Shown: positions 9,752-17,593, counted from the stretch's first letter. The stretch: 64,000 bases of DNA from Woronichinia naegeliana WA131 (GCA_025370055.1 CP073041.1:3658001-3722000); one strand, 5' to 3'. Notes: a model not told the origin generated them from the letters alone. Program-made: numbers and translations.

Positions 9752-9991
9752 ATGAACATTAAAACCCAACTATTAGAGGCAATTGAACAGGCCCCTGATT
9801 CAGTAATACAAGAAACGTTCAATTTTTTATCATCAGCCCAATCTGACTATCTCCACTCTCAATCCGCAGGCGATGCAATTTTATCACTTCTCGATCAAAT
9901 ACCTTTAAACCCCGAAGACTTAAAGAATTTGCCCAATGATCTCGCCGCTCAACATGATCATTATCTTTACGGTGTTCCAAAAAGTGATTGA
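9752..9991 (+). CDS. VapB-like antitoxin
   Basis: 79 residues starting MNIKTQLLEAIEQAPDSVI. I prefer this ATG to an upstream in-frame one at 9686, because the upstream stretch overlaps repeat sequence and matches nothing in the family. The N-terminal half resembles the DUF2281-type helical antitoxin fold, and the C-terminal tail AAQHDHYLYGVPK matches the antitoxin at 2347-2601. It lies 8 bases upstream of the toxin and is expected to be co-transcribed with it and to repress the shared promoter. Confidence 0.7.
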   Translation: MNIKTQLLEAIEQAPDSVIQETFNFLSSAQSDYLHSQSAGDAILSLLDQIPLNPEDLKNLPNDLAAQHDHYLYGVPKSD

Positions 9992-9999
9992 AAATTGCC

Positions 10000-10407
10000 A
10001 TGAAAACAATTTTTGCAGATACTTTTTATTGGGTTGCATTGATTAATGATCGAGATAATTGGCATGAGCAAGTTGTGGTCAAAACTCGTGAACTTCAACA
10101 AGTTAAAATTATGACAACTGATGAAATTTGTATCGAAGTTTTAAATAACTTATCGGGTTATGGTGAGTCTGTAAGAAGACGAACTTGGCAGCTTTTTCAA
10201 GGTTTACAAAACACCCCTAATATCCTTATTTTGCCCCAAACTCGTCAATCTTTTGAAATAGGATTAGAGTTGTATAAGGTTCGCCCAGACAAAGAGTATA
10301 GTTTAACGGATTGTATTTCAATGCAAACAATGCGTCAAAGAAATATAACGGAGATATTAACCCATGATAAACATTTTGCACAAGAAGGTTTTATTCTTCT
10401 TTTTTAA
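10000..10407 (+). CDS. VapC-type PIN-domain toxin (RNase)
   Basis: 135 residues from the ATG at 10000; the frame is open back to a TTG at 9988, but the ATG is better placed. PIN acidic residues are present in order: Asp in IFADTFYW, Glu in TTDEICIEV, Asp in SLTDCISMQ and Asp in LTHDKHFAQ. VapC toxins are Mg-dependent RNases that typically cut tRNA or rRNA (family knowledge). This is the intact version of the toxin that is truncated at 2585-2707. It ends just before more HIP1-headed repeats. Confidence 0.8.
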   Translation: MKTIFADTFYWVALINDRDNWHEQVVVKTRELQQVKIMTTDEICIEVLNNLSGYGESVRRRTWQLFQGLQNTPNILILPQTRQSFEIGLELYKVRPDKEYSLTDCISMQTMRQRNITEILTHDKHFAQEGFILLF

Positions 10408-10457
10408 TGATGCAGGCGATCGCCGTCTTCTTGTTGGTTAAAATTTCAAACCGCGAT

Positions 10458-10513
10458 CATTCCTTACAAGAGATAAAACTGCGAGCATTCCTTACAAGAG
10501 ATAAAACTGCGAG
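10458..10513. repeat. 28-bp perfect tandem duplication
   Basis: CATTCCTTACAAGAGATAAA plus ACTGCGAG occurs at 10458-10485 and again at 10486-10513 without a mismatch. It covers the 3' end of the small minus-strand ORF and probably displaced its original stop. Confidence 0.85.
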
Positions 10514-10676
10514 GCTCTGCCCTTAACTGTGTGGAAAATGGGGTTATAGTAATCACTAGCACGGACAAGCGAACAGCAAAAGTATTGCTAAAAAAGGATT
10601 CCATAAATTCATAAGCGTGACCTATCACACACAATAGCGGAGAGCCAACTAAATTAGAGTCTAACAAAAAAATCAT
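10464..10676 (-). CDS. Small ORF after the XRE gene; possible PIN-domain remnant
   Basis: 70 residues starting MIFLLDSNLVGSPLL, 5 bases after the stop of the XRE/DUF2442 gene and on the same strand. The opening resembles the first strand and aspartate of PIN toxins, but the rest (SFISCKECSQ near the end) does not continue the fold, and its 3' end runs into a fresh 28-bp duplication. The likely reading is a decayed toxin next to its regulator. A random short ORF cannot be excluded. Confidence 0.3.
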   Translation of the reverse strand: MIFLLDSNLVGSPLLCVIGHAYEFMESFFSNTFAVRLSVLVITITPFSTQLRAEPRSFISCKECSQFYLL

Positions 10677-10681
10677 ACGCT

Positions 10682-11656
10682 TTACTCCTCCATACTTGGA
10701 CAATCAGAGTTAGAACTAGATGAGATAACCTCTATTGTTTCGTTTTCCATAATTTGGCGTAATTTGTCTTTGAATAAAGGCTTATTCACAGAAGAATTCG
10801 TATCATAATCGTTAAACAGAAAATCGTCAGGAATACTAGAAACTAAATTGCCAACAGTCGCTAAATAGTCATTTAACTCCATTTTATGAGCTTGGGCAAA
10901 TAACTGTAAGGTGGCAACTTTCGTTCCTTCTCCCTTTTCAATCCGACTTACTTGCCTTTCTGATAAACCAATAATATCCGATTGTTTCAGCTTGTGTTGC
11001 TTGCGTAAAGCGGCGATCGCTTTTCCAAATAAGACATCATGGGTAAGTCTTTGAGCATCAAATTTGGCTTTAATTTGAGGATTAATTACATAACGCAAAG
11101 CATCTAAATCGAGATGAATATCTTGCTTTTCCCAATACAGATAACTCCCCTCCTCGGAGATCATAAAATTACTCTGTTCTGCCGTTGGGATATTTTTTAA
11201 ACAGGGTAAGTCAGCAAAAGCGACCTCGAATTTTTCCATGCCACAACTTAAAACCAAAAGGCGATCGCCTAGAACCGTTGCCTTGGCAATTAACTGATCC
11301 TGTGCTCCCCAACTCCAGGCATTAATGACTCGTTGAGGAAGATTTGATTCTGAATCTTGATAAGATAAAGTATTTCGCAAGGTACGCAAATTTGCCCGCT
11401 CTAGTATCTGGGGTAACCAACTTGGATTAATATCTTCCCGAATAAAAAGAACGCGCAGATGATGTTTTTGGTTAGTATTTCTTACTAAAGAAGAAACATT
11501 ATTTAAATGGGTAGCAGAAGTTAAAATAAATAAATTTGGCACTGACTCCAAACTAGAATCCATACTATTAATTATTTGGACGGGGGGAGAAAAAGATAGA
11601 TTTTCCTGACTCTTCTGGTCTTGGATCAAAACCGTCATAGTTTGAGTGCTTGACAT
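10682..11656 (-). CDS. XRE-family regulator with DUF2442-like region
   Basis: 324 residues. A Cro/CI-type HTH occupies about residues 207-265 (FGKAIAALRKQHKLKQSDI, then GLSERQVSRIEKGEGTK). Before it, about 110-195, is a segment of the DUF2442 type (AWSWGAQDQLIAKATVLGDR, then FEVAFADLPCLKNIP), a domain often found with HTH antitoxins. The first 100 residues and the Ser-rich acidic tail are not recognised. Proteins of this arrangement are usually antitoxin-like DNA-binding regulators. The following small ORF may be the remains of its partner. Confidence 0.65.
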   Translation of the reverse strand: MSSTQTMTVLIQDQKSQENLSFSPPVQIINSMDSSLESVPNLFILTSATHLNNVSSLVRNTNQKHHLRVLFIREDINPSWLPQILERANLRTLRNTLSYQDSESNLPQRVINAWSWGAQDQLIAKATVLGDRLLVLSCGMEKFEVAFADLPCLKNIPTAEQSNFMISEEGSYLYWEKQDIHLDLDALRYVINPQIKAKFDAQRLTHDVLFGKAIAALRKQHKLKQSDIIGLSERQVSRIEKGEGTKVATLQLFAQAHKMELNDYLATVGNLVSSIPDDFLFNDYDTNSSVNKPLFKDKLRQIMENETIEVISSSSNSDCPSMEE

Positions 11657-11713
11657 TAGTAATTCTCCTTAATACACACTTTTTGTTCCCATCCCATCCG
11701 GAGAGATTTAAGA

Positions 11714-11941
11714 TTAGTTAAAACCAGTTTTAATCACTCGATAGACTAACCGATGCTTAATATTGATTCGTCGTGAATAACAACCCTTAAGATTGCCCAC
11801 CAATTTTTCATAATAAGGGGAATTCAGAAAGGGATTTTCCCGAAGAATACCAACAAGTTCCTTAATCTTGTTAAAAAGACCAATATTTCTCAGCTTTTCT
11901 AAATCTTCTTGGGCTTTTTTACTCAGAATAACTTCCCACAT
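11714..11941 (-). CDS. YoeB-like toxin, apparently lacking the catalytic C-terminus
   Basis: 75 residues with the YoeB/Txe signature KGCYSRRINIKHRLVYRV. YoeB is a ribosome-dependent mRNA interferase whose extreme C-terminal His-Tyr takes part in cleavage (family knowledge). Here the protein ends RVIKTGFN and lacks the usual final strand and that His-Tyr end. It may be inactive or a shortened variant. It starts 2 bases after the antitoxin stop, the standard antitoxin-first order. Confidence 0.75.
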   Translation of the reverse strand: MWEVILSKKAQEDLEKLRNIGLFNKIKELVGILRENPFLNSPYYEKLVGNLKGCYSRRINIKHRLVYRVIKTGFN

Positions 11942-11943
11942 CC

Positions 11944-12156
11944 TTATAAACCTAATTCCGTAGCATTAACCCATTCCGATCTCGGACTCTTAATGACTTC
12001 TTCAATAGAATCAACATAACCAGGAATAGAATTTAAATAGTCCATATCACTAGTCTTTTGGTATTTACTAGATAAATACTCTGCATAATGAAGAACCTCA
12101 ACTTGTAGAGATTCAGGTAATTGTTCCAATTGCTCAAGAACCTGCGAACTAATCAT
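11944..12156 (-). CDS. DUF2281-type antitoxin of the YoeB-like toxin
   Basis: 70 residues: SSQVLEQLEQLPESLQVEVL followed by HYAEYLSSKY, the helical pattern of small cyanobacterial antitoxins (DUF2281/VapB-like), then a flexible tail with SPRSEWVNATELGL that would wrap the toxin. It is first in a two-gene operon with the YoeB-like gene. The promoter should lie in the AT-rich stretch above 12157. Confidence 0.7.
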   Translation of the reverse strand: MISSQVLEQLEQLPESLQVEVLHYAEYLSSKYQKTSDMDYLNSIPGYVDSIEEVIKSPRSEWVNATELGL

Positions 12157-12229
12157 AAAATCTACTCAACTCTTTAGGATACTCACCTTAATAAAGATTA
12201 TACTCCCAATTCTATAAAATATTTATCGT

Positions 12230-12455
12230 AACAGCAATCGCGTTTAATGATTTAGAAAAAGTGATCACCTTTCCCCTATTGTTAAAATTTTAAAAATGCG
12301 ATCATTTTTCCTGTTAAAAGTGCGATCCTTTAGTTTTTGAACGTGCGATTACTTTGGCTACTGAAAGTGCGATTATTTTGGCTTTTGAGTGCGATTACTG
12401 CAACTGTTGAAAACGCGATCGCTTTAGCTTTTAAAAGTGTAATCACACCCGCCAG
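12230..12455. repeat. Degenerate HIP1-headed tandem repeat array
   Basis: About eight blocks of 20-32 bp, each beginning with a version of GTGCGAT(C/T)A or GCGATCGC followed by a T-rich tract: AGTGATCACC, ATGCGATCAT, AGTGCGATCC, CGTGCGATTA, AGTGCGATTA, GAGTGCGATT, ACGCGATCGC and AGTGTAATCA. The unit is too variable for CRISPR and has no conserved spacer length. The 328-bp gap between the antitoxin and the CcmS-like gene holds this array and nothing else that I can support. Confidence 0.6.
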
Positions 12456-12484
12456 TCTAATCCCTTTCATCCTTGTCTCTGTTT

Positions 12485-12937
12485 TTACCTGCGGAATGTG
12501 GGCTGAATCATTTTTTGGAGAATTTCTTCTAGTTCGGTAATTAGGGTATCTAAGGTTCTAGTTTCTTGCTCAAAACAAGCTTGGGGAGGAGAATTGGGTT
12601 TAAAAAATAATAGTTTTAGCTGGCCTGGCCCGATCGCCAAGATTGTTACTTCCGTTTGAGGATCATAACCATCTAAAATCCCTAGAATTTCCTGTACTTG
12701 GTTGTCAACCTTTTGATTTAAAATCTCTAACTGCGATCGCGAAGCACAGATAAAGTGGGCTTGAGGTAAGAGATCAATCCCTAAAATCGCATCGGCATCT
12801 TGCCATTCCTGTTGCAAACCCCAGGCGATCGCCGCCAGAGCCACTTGATAATCTTGAACAAAACGGTTTAGCTGAAACCGCCACTGATTAGCCGCATCAT
12901 CATCGGGCAAGGAAGCCCCTAAAGGTAACATCATCAA
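12485..12937 (-). CDS. CcmS-like beta-carboxysome assembly chaperone (tentative)
   Basis: 150 residues. The pattern W-x-LQLNRFVQDYQVALAAIAWG, then a short segment with GIDLLPQAHFI, then VQEILGILDGYDPQTEVTIL and GPGQLKLLFFKP, matches my memory of the conserved cyanobacterial family now named CcmS, a chaperone for carboxysome shell and matrix proteins. No ccm gene is nearby, as in other genomes. The sequence itself shows only a small soluble alpha/beta protein with no signal peptide. Treat the name as probable, not proven. Confidence 0.5.
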   Translation of the reverse strand: MMMLPLGASLPDDDAANQWRFQLNRFVQDYQVALAAIAWGLQQEWQDADAILGIDLLPQAHFICASRSQLEILNQKVDNQVQEILGILDGYDPQTEVTILAIGPGQLKLLFFKPNSPPQACFEQETRTLDTLITELEEILQKMIQPTFRR

Positions 12938-13539
12938 TTGTCTAAAAGTCTGATCACGAATCTGATCCTAATCATAACCTCGACTAGGAGGCACACAGAA
13001 AACGGAGTTAACCGAAGTTAAACAGCGTCAACTGCTTTATATTCGCTCCCCGATTGACCGATGGAGGCTTACGCTTCCTTGGTTCTAGGGTCTGGGACTT
13101 GCCTTTGTCCGTTTTCGCCTCCAATAATCAACTTCCTTGTGGTATCAATTACTGGAAACTTCCGAGTCCGTTCTAGCAATATTTCCTTTGTTTTTTAAAA
13201 AACAAGGAGGCGGGGAGTTCAAAATCCTCCCTTCTTGCAGGATACCGTCGGCAACATTGGTATTTGAGTGCAATACGACCCCATTATCTCTGGTAAACTG
13301 CTCCCAGCGCGAGCCTCTTTAAGAGTCTCGAACTGAGAATCGAGTTGTGACGTATCAACACTTGTCAATTCCAACAATCGCGCAACCTACGCGATTTGAA
13401 ACTTAATAACGATTGTAGCAAAAAAAGGGGGGAATTCTCTTATCGACAAGATTCTTTTTGCTCCGATTAACCCCGTTATACTTCGTTATTCCATGATCAG
13501 GTGTGTTGACTTAGCCGTGATGCAATTTGACTGCACACC
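12938..13539. other. 600-bp gene-free region with hairpins and a possible minus-strand RNA
   Basis: No credible protein gene. The stretch contains a near-perfect palindrome centred on TTTTTTAAAAAA (13184-13209), a GGAGG/CCTCC stem (about 13206-13230) and two hairpins at 13327-13344 and 13376-13396. The whole can be read as a minus-strand transcript, listed separately. It may equally be the worn non-coding end of a transposable element. Confidence 0.45.
13184..13405 (-). ncRNA. Candidate structured RNA
   Basis: On the minus strand an extended -10 box TGCTACAAT (TACAAT at 13417-13412) precedes an about 220-nt segment. It opens with a perfect 7-bp hairpin AATCGCG/CGCGATT (13376-13396), then CTCGA/TCGAG (13327-13344), and ends in the palindrome CCTTGTTTTTTAAAAAACA at 13184-13209, which could terminate transcription. 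There is no clear -35. No Rfam family is recognised by eye; it lacks the hallmarks of tmRNA, RNase P RNA or SRP RNA. Confidence 0.3.
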
Positions 13540-13863
13540 CTAAATGTCTTCCATTTCCAATTGCGCGACCGTAATGGCTCCAAAAGCAAAGGCAAAGACC
13601 AAGGGCATCGGACTTTTCAGTATTGTACTTAATGTGGCTCCTAAAACCGTCACCGCGATCGCCGCCGCTAACCAGAAACGTTCCTCCCGACATAGCCCCT
13701 TTTTAGATTTGATAAAACGTAAGGTCTTCCAGGGAATAGGTTCAGGCATGACGGCATTGGGAGGAAAGGCCCAGTAATGGTTATAGCGTTCGACAAAAAG
13801 ATCTGTCCAACCATTTTCTTCACACCATTCTTGAATCCAGTCATCACAAAAATGCTTCATCAC
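13540..13863 (-). CDS. Conserved cyanobacterial membrane protein, 107 aa
   Basis: The N-terminal half is polar and Trp-rich (CDDWIQEWCEENGWTDLFVE, then NHYWAFPPNAVMPEPIPW). The C-terminal half has two hydrophobic helices (FWLAAAIAVTVLGATLSTIL and MPLVFAFAFGAITVAQ) ending in an acidic LEMEDI. It is probably anchored in the thylakoid or plasma membrane with the N-terminus in the cytoplasm. I recognise the pattern as a conserved cyanobacterial hypothetical but know no function. It is a single-gene unit. Confidence 0.6.
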   Translation of the reverse strand: MMKHFCDDWIQEWCEENGWTDLFVERYNHYWAFPPNAVMPEPIPWKTLRFIKSKKGLCREERFWLAAAIAVTVLGATLSTILKSPMPLVFAFAFGAITVAQLEMEDI

Positions 13864-14138
13864 TAACTTATTGTTTTAGATAGGGGAAAAATCTGTAAAA
13901 AGCCTATTTTTTAACGCTTTCAAAGTTGGATTCTATCTTAGCAAAGGAGATTCTCTACGTCTGCTCACTTCAATAAAACTTAATGTTTCTGCTTAATGTT
14001 TCTGCTCAATGTTTCTGCTTGAGTAAAAATACTTATCGTTATAATCTGGAAAGTCTGCGTTAGAATGGTTAACAAATTGCGGTAGTTACGCGACTTGTTA
14101 AGATATTGTGTTGTGTTGCATAAATGTATTAGGTAAGA

Positions 14139-14762
14139 ATGAGCGAACAAACTCCCTACCAAACCTTAGGTGTAACGGAAAGTGCCTCTTTTGAAGAGAT
14201 TCAAGCCGTTAAAAATCGTCTAAGTCAACAGTATCAAGGAGATACTAAAACTTTAGAACTGGTAGAAACTGCCTACGATGCAATTCTCATGGATCGTCTC
14301 CGGCTGCGTCAGGAAGGAAAAATTAAGGTTCCTGAAAAGATTCGGTTTCCTGAACGATTAGCAACTGCGCCTAAGGTCAATCAACCTTTGATGTCGGCTC
14401 AAGCTTCGCCCTGGCTACAAAAGTTAGTTGATACACCTTCTCGCAACGATATTCTATTACCTCTGGGGATTTTTGGCATTCTGGCTGGCATCAGCTTTTT
14501 GAGCCAGGATGCTACGGGATCTTTCCGTCCTTTCCTGTTAGTGATCGGGGTTTTTGCTAATATTTATTTTCTGAATCGTAAGGAAAGGAAATTTGGACGA
14601 GCTTTTCTCTTCACCTTAGCCGGATTGGTGTTAGGGGTTGGACTGGGAGCGGGTGTGACATTTCTCCTCAATGCCAATGCTCATCTAGGCGTTAATGGAG
14701 AGCAAGTGGCAACCGGAATGACCCTCTTGTTATTTTGGCTGATTAGTAGTTTCATTCGTTAG
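14139..14762 (+). CDS. CPP1-like J-domain-related membrane protein (DUF3353)
   Basis: 207 residues. The N-terminus (QTPYQTLGVTESASFEEIQA) is a J-like domain that lacks the HPD motif. Three or four hydrophobic helices follow from about residue 105 (LPLGIFGILAGISFL, PFLLVIGVFANIYFL, LFTLAGLVLGVGLGAGVTFLL, TLLLFWLISSFI). This layout defines the CPP1 / DUF3353 family; the plant member stabilises protochlorophyllide oxidoreductase (family knowledge). A role in pigment-enzyme or membrane-protein stability is inferred. It starts close to a cluster of short direct repeats (TAATGTTTCTGCT) at 13980-14010. Confidence 0.8.
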   Translation: MSEQTPYQTLGVTESASFEEIQAVKNRLSQQYQGDTKTLELVETAYDAILMDRLRLRQEGKIKVPEKIRFPERLATAPKVNQPLMSAQASPWLQKLVDTPSRNDILLPLGIFGILAGISFLSQDATGSFRPFLLVIGVFANIYFLNRKERKFGRAFLFTLAGLVLGVGLGAGVTFLLNANAHLGVNGEQVATGMTLLLFWLISSFIR

Positions 14763-14822
14763 TTTTCTGAAATAAAGATAAACTCAAACTCTAAACGTGG
14801 CAATAAAGGTTAACAAGTTCAG

Positions 14823-15521
14823 TTACTTCATGGTTAGTACCAAATCAACGGCTTCCTTCAGATTGTTAACGATGAAGTTGGGTTGGTATTGTTCTAGTTG
14901 CTGGCGATCGCGGATACCGGAAAGCACTGCAATCATGGGAATCTGTTGGTTTTGCGCGGCCAGAATATCGGCTTCTGTATCCCCAATCATCCAACAGGCT
15001 TGGACAGGGAAAAGTTCGGCCATCGCTCTGGCCATCAAAAGCGGTTTGTCCTTAGTGTCAGCCGTTTTAACATAATCATTACTCAGACAATAACGGCGAT
15101 CGCTGGCAAAAAAACGTCCTAAATTATTTCGTTCAAGGGCTTCATCCAATTCGCTGACACGGCGCATGGTCATCACCACCAGATCAATGTCTAGAGCTTG
15201 TAATTTTTCCAGGGTAGCGATCGCTCCTGGCAGGGGTTGGTCATAACTTAAATAGGGCAGGGTATGAACCGTGGCTTTCCGTAACTGGGAAAAAAGCTGG
15301 GATTGTTCGTCGTCAAGGCCAGAGCGTTGACCGATTTCCCGTTCTGGGATACGGCTCCGTTTTAATTGCCAAAAGTCTTCCTTTGATAACACTGAGAGCC
15401 TTTGGTTCGAACGCTGTACCTGGGCCAGGCAATACTGATAAACACGATAATACCGTTCAGACACATCCATAATCGGCCCATCAAAATCGGTAATCAGTCT
15501 CAACATCACGGTAAAGCCCAA
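14823..15521 (-). CDS. HAD-superfamily hydrolase
   Basis: 232 residues; the real start may be the second Met (15506, MLRLITDFDGP). Motif I is ITDFDGPIMD with the nucleophilic Asp and the following Asp; motif II is the Thr in VVMTMRR; the motif III Lys is in DTKDKPLL; motif IV is MIGDTEADI. All four catalytic elements are in place, so it should be an active phosphatase/phosphohydrolase of the Cof/Gph-like HAD subclass with a helical cap. The substrate is unknown. It is convergent with the CPP1-like gene. Confidence 0.8.
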   Translation of the reverse strand: MGFTVMLRLITDFDGPIMDVSERYYRVYQYCLAQVQRSNQRLSVLSKEDFWQLKRSRIPEREIGQRSGLDDEQSQLFSQLRKATVHTLPYLSYDQPLPGAIATLEKLQALDIDLVVMTMRRVSELDEALERNNLGRFFASDRRYCLSNDYVKTADTKDKPLLMARAMAELFPVQACWMIGDTEADILAAQNQQIPMIAVLSGIRDRQQLEQYQPNFIVNNLKEAVDLVLTMK

Positions 15522-15647
15522 AAGGTGTTACATTCGGCTTCCCAATTTACCGTAGTCCTAGCGCGATCGCAATTGTCATGTTGGCAGTTTGAAATCTTGT
15601 TTGTTCAAAAAACAAGCTGCCCAAAAGTTCAAAATCGTCAAGTCATG

Positions 15648-15676
15648 TTGACAAATCGTTACAAACTCTCTATGAT
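15648..15676 (+). promoter_or_regulatory. Consensus sigma-70-type promoter of an intergenic transcript
   Basis: TTGACA at 15648-15653, a 17-bp spacer, and TATGAT at 15671-15676. Spacing and both hexamers are close to ideal, and no plus-strand protein gene follows before a terminator 115 bp downstream. Confidence 0.75.
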
Positions 15677-15683
15677 TTGAAAT

Positions 15684-15818
15684 GAAAGGTTATACGAACT
15701 CCTATACTTAGTATCTTTATCCCTCTACGACAGGTCTAGGGTTAGGCTAATTCGGTACCTTCCATTGACATTGAGTTCTCCTAGATAGGCTCCCCCAAAT
15801 AAACAGGGGAGTTTTTTT
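15684..15818 (+). ncRNA. Candidate small regulatory RNA, about 135 nt
   Basis: The segment lies between an excellent promoter (15648-15676) and an excellent intrinsic terminator: stem CTCCCC/GGGGAG at 15790-15811 followed by seven T. There is no ORF of note inside. Both flanking genes are on the other strand (HAD to the left, thf1 to the right), so this is an independent unit rather than a UTR. The body holds CTATACTTAGTAT, a short inverted repeat. I cannot assign it to a named cyanobacterial sRNA. Confidence 0.6.
15790..15818 (+). terminator. Intrinsic terminator of the small RNA
   Basis: CTCCCC (15790-15795), a 10-base loop region, GGGGAG (15806-15811), then T7. The run of T is on the plus strand only, so it does not serve thf1. 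Confidence 0.75.
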
Positions 15819-15895
15819 CTGAGTAATGTTGGACAAAAAAAGATCCTACTTTCCAGTAGGACTTAAATCTTAAACTAGCATTTAATCGCCTTTTC

Positions 15896-16609
15896 CTAGG
15901 GAGTAGAAGCCGAATCTGAAGGACTGGAAGCCTGGACAAGTTTTTCTCGTTTTTTGCGCTCCGCTTCCGCCACATCTTCCAAAACCGTGAGGAGTTGATC
16001 TACCTTGTCCAAATTGCTGCGATAAAGGTCCAAATCTTTTTGCAGTTTATCTTCTGAACAGTTTAGGGTTACGGCCAACTGATTAAGGAGCAGATTCCGT
16101 TTTTCTTCAGAATTTTTGCATTCACTATCTGATTCGGTGATCAGGGTATAAAGTCCGATCGCAAAGGCACGACTGTACTTGAAATTGGTGGTTTGACGAA
16201 TCCGATTCAGCGTTTGTCCTAAAAGATGATGCTCTGATTCCGTCGTCTGATTTTGGGCTAACTGATCGGCTAGGTCCGTAAAGGAAAGCGTTTGGCCACT
16301 CTGAAGGATCGCTTGGGCATCCTGTTGATATTGGTTGGGATTGCCAGCGATCGCTTGAATTAAGGCAGTAAAAATGGAGGCTTTATCTTCTTCCGGTTGA
16401 TACCCCTTCATAAAACGGTCGAAGGCTGTGACAACCCCAAGGGCAAAGACAGGGTCATAGCGAAAATCAACATTTACCGTCAATAAATGGATCTCTACTA
16501 GTAATTCTTCCACAAACCGCCGATAGATCGAATTGATCGGACGACGATACTGGTCGTAGAAGGCTCGCTTTGCTTCTGAAACGGTACGAATTTTAGCCAC
16601 AACTCCCAC
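15896..16609 (-). CDS. thf1: Psb29/Thf1, thylakoid formation and PSII repair protein
   Basis: 237 residues, the usual family length. Diagnostic segments are IRTVSEAKRAFYDQYRRPIN, then SIYRRFVEELLVEIHLL and DFRYDPVFALGVVTAFDRFM near the N-terminus, with the charged helical C-terminus (AEAERKKREKLVQ) that forms the family's coiled coil. Thf1/Psb29 stabilises the FtsH2/FtsH3 protease during photosystem II repair and influences thylakoid organisation (established for Synechocystis). It is transcribed away from the gene at 16912, leaving a 300-bp shared upstream region with one HIP1 site. Confidence 0.92.
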   Translation of the reverse strand: MGVVAKIRTVSEAKRAFYDQYRRPINSIYRRFVEELLVEIHLLTVNVDFRYDPVFALGVVTAFDRFMKGYQPEEDKASIFTALIQAIAGNPNQYQQDAQAILQSGQTLSFTDLADQLAQNQTTESEHHLLGQTLNRIRQTTNFKYSRAFAIGLYTLITESDSECKNSEEKRNLLLNQLAVTLNCSEDKLQKDLDLYRSNLDKVDQLLTVLEDVAEAERKKREKLVQASSPSDSASTP

Positions 16610-16911
16610 TTAACAAATAGTAATGTTATCTTCATTTTCTCCTGTCAGGCCCCCTTTGCCAAGTACTTCCCTCAAAGCCTGCTATTTCAGTCTCTTTTCC
16701 AGCCCCTGATCCGCCCACGGCGATCGCCCAAATTCAGACTGATAACGGGTCAATGTAAATTTTTATAACAAAAGATTGCAAAAGGTTACTGATCCTGGCT
16801 TGATAAGACAATGAAGAGGCAATTATTTTAATCATGAAACGTCTTTAAAATATTAGCCTATAGATGCAATCTTTAACTATCATTAGCATTAAAAACGAGG
16901 AAAGACTATCC

Positions 16912-17310
16912 ATGCTCAAGAAATTATTTGGTGGTAAGAAAGAACAATTTTTTGCACAAATTGATGAATCGCAATTGGCTACTGCGGAAGCACCGGACCA
17001 GGCGGAAGTAACACCTGAACCCGTTGCCGTTGTAGAAGAAACCGTTGTCATCGCGGCAGAAACCGTTGTTGCTGAAACGCCTGCTCCCAAAGCCAAGAAA
17101 ACGCCGGTGAAGAAAAGTAAGGCAGCTAAAACCGCTAAAACGACAGTGGCTCCAACCCCTGCACCTGTAGCCAAGGCTCCGGCCCCCGTTGATCCGAAAG
17201 AGGTTGCCTTTGCCTCACAATATTTAATTACCCAAACTCTATCTCGTCGTTTGCCCGGCCCTAGCCTCAATAAATATAAAGATATCGCTCGTCAGGTGAC
17301 AAAACGTTAA
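16912..17310 (+). CDS. Conserved cyanobacterial protein with Ala/Pro/Lys-rich linker
   Basis: 132 residues from the ATG at 16912, chosen because GAGGAAAG precedes it at the right distance; an upstream in-frame ATG at 16864 lacks such a site. Three parts: a basic-amphipathic start (MLKKLFGGKKEQFFAQI), a low-complexity Ala/Val/Pro/Glu/Lys linker (about 20-95), and a compact C-terminus (FASQYLITQTLSRRLPGPSL, then NKYKDIARQV). The linker resembles the Ala/Lys/Pro-rich tails of DNA- or ribosome-associated proteins. No function is known to me. Confidence 0.65.
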   Translation: MLKKLFGGKKEQFFAQIDESQLATAEAPDQAEVTPEPVAVVEETVVIAAETVVAETPAPKAKKTPVKKSKAAKTAKTTVAPTPAPVAKAPAPVDPKEVAFASQYLITQTLSRRLPGPSLNKYKDIARQVTKR

Positions 17311-17361
17311 TCACCTTGGATTTGATAAGGCAATTCCCAAAATCAGGCCTGTATAGATTAG

Positions 17362-17391
17362 CCCAGACTCCTTGTTCTGGGTTTATTTTTT
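17362..17391 (+). terminator. Intrinsic terminator after the 16.9-kb gene
   Basis: CCCAGA at 17362-17367 pairs with TCTGGG at 17376-17381 and is followed by TTTATTTTTT. It lies about 50 bp after the stop codon. Confidence 0.75.
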
Positions 17392-17593
17392 GCAAATCTG
17401 AGATTATGAAACTGTGGGCAATGTGGCAAACCGATGGATTAATTTTCTGAATTATAGTCAGTTCAGTTATCGAGAAATTACTTAATCACAGATTCAGAAC
17501 ATTACCTAAATGGTCGTCAAGTAAGCAACGTAAGCTGTCAACACTCTAAGTGGATATAAGCTAGAATATATAGACTTAATTTTTGATATAGTT

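Noticed and set aside
12230-12455. Possible CRISPR array
   Set aside because: The repeats vary in sequence and length, spacers are not of constant size and no cas gene is present.
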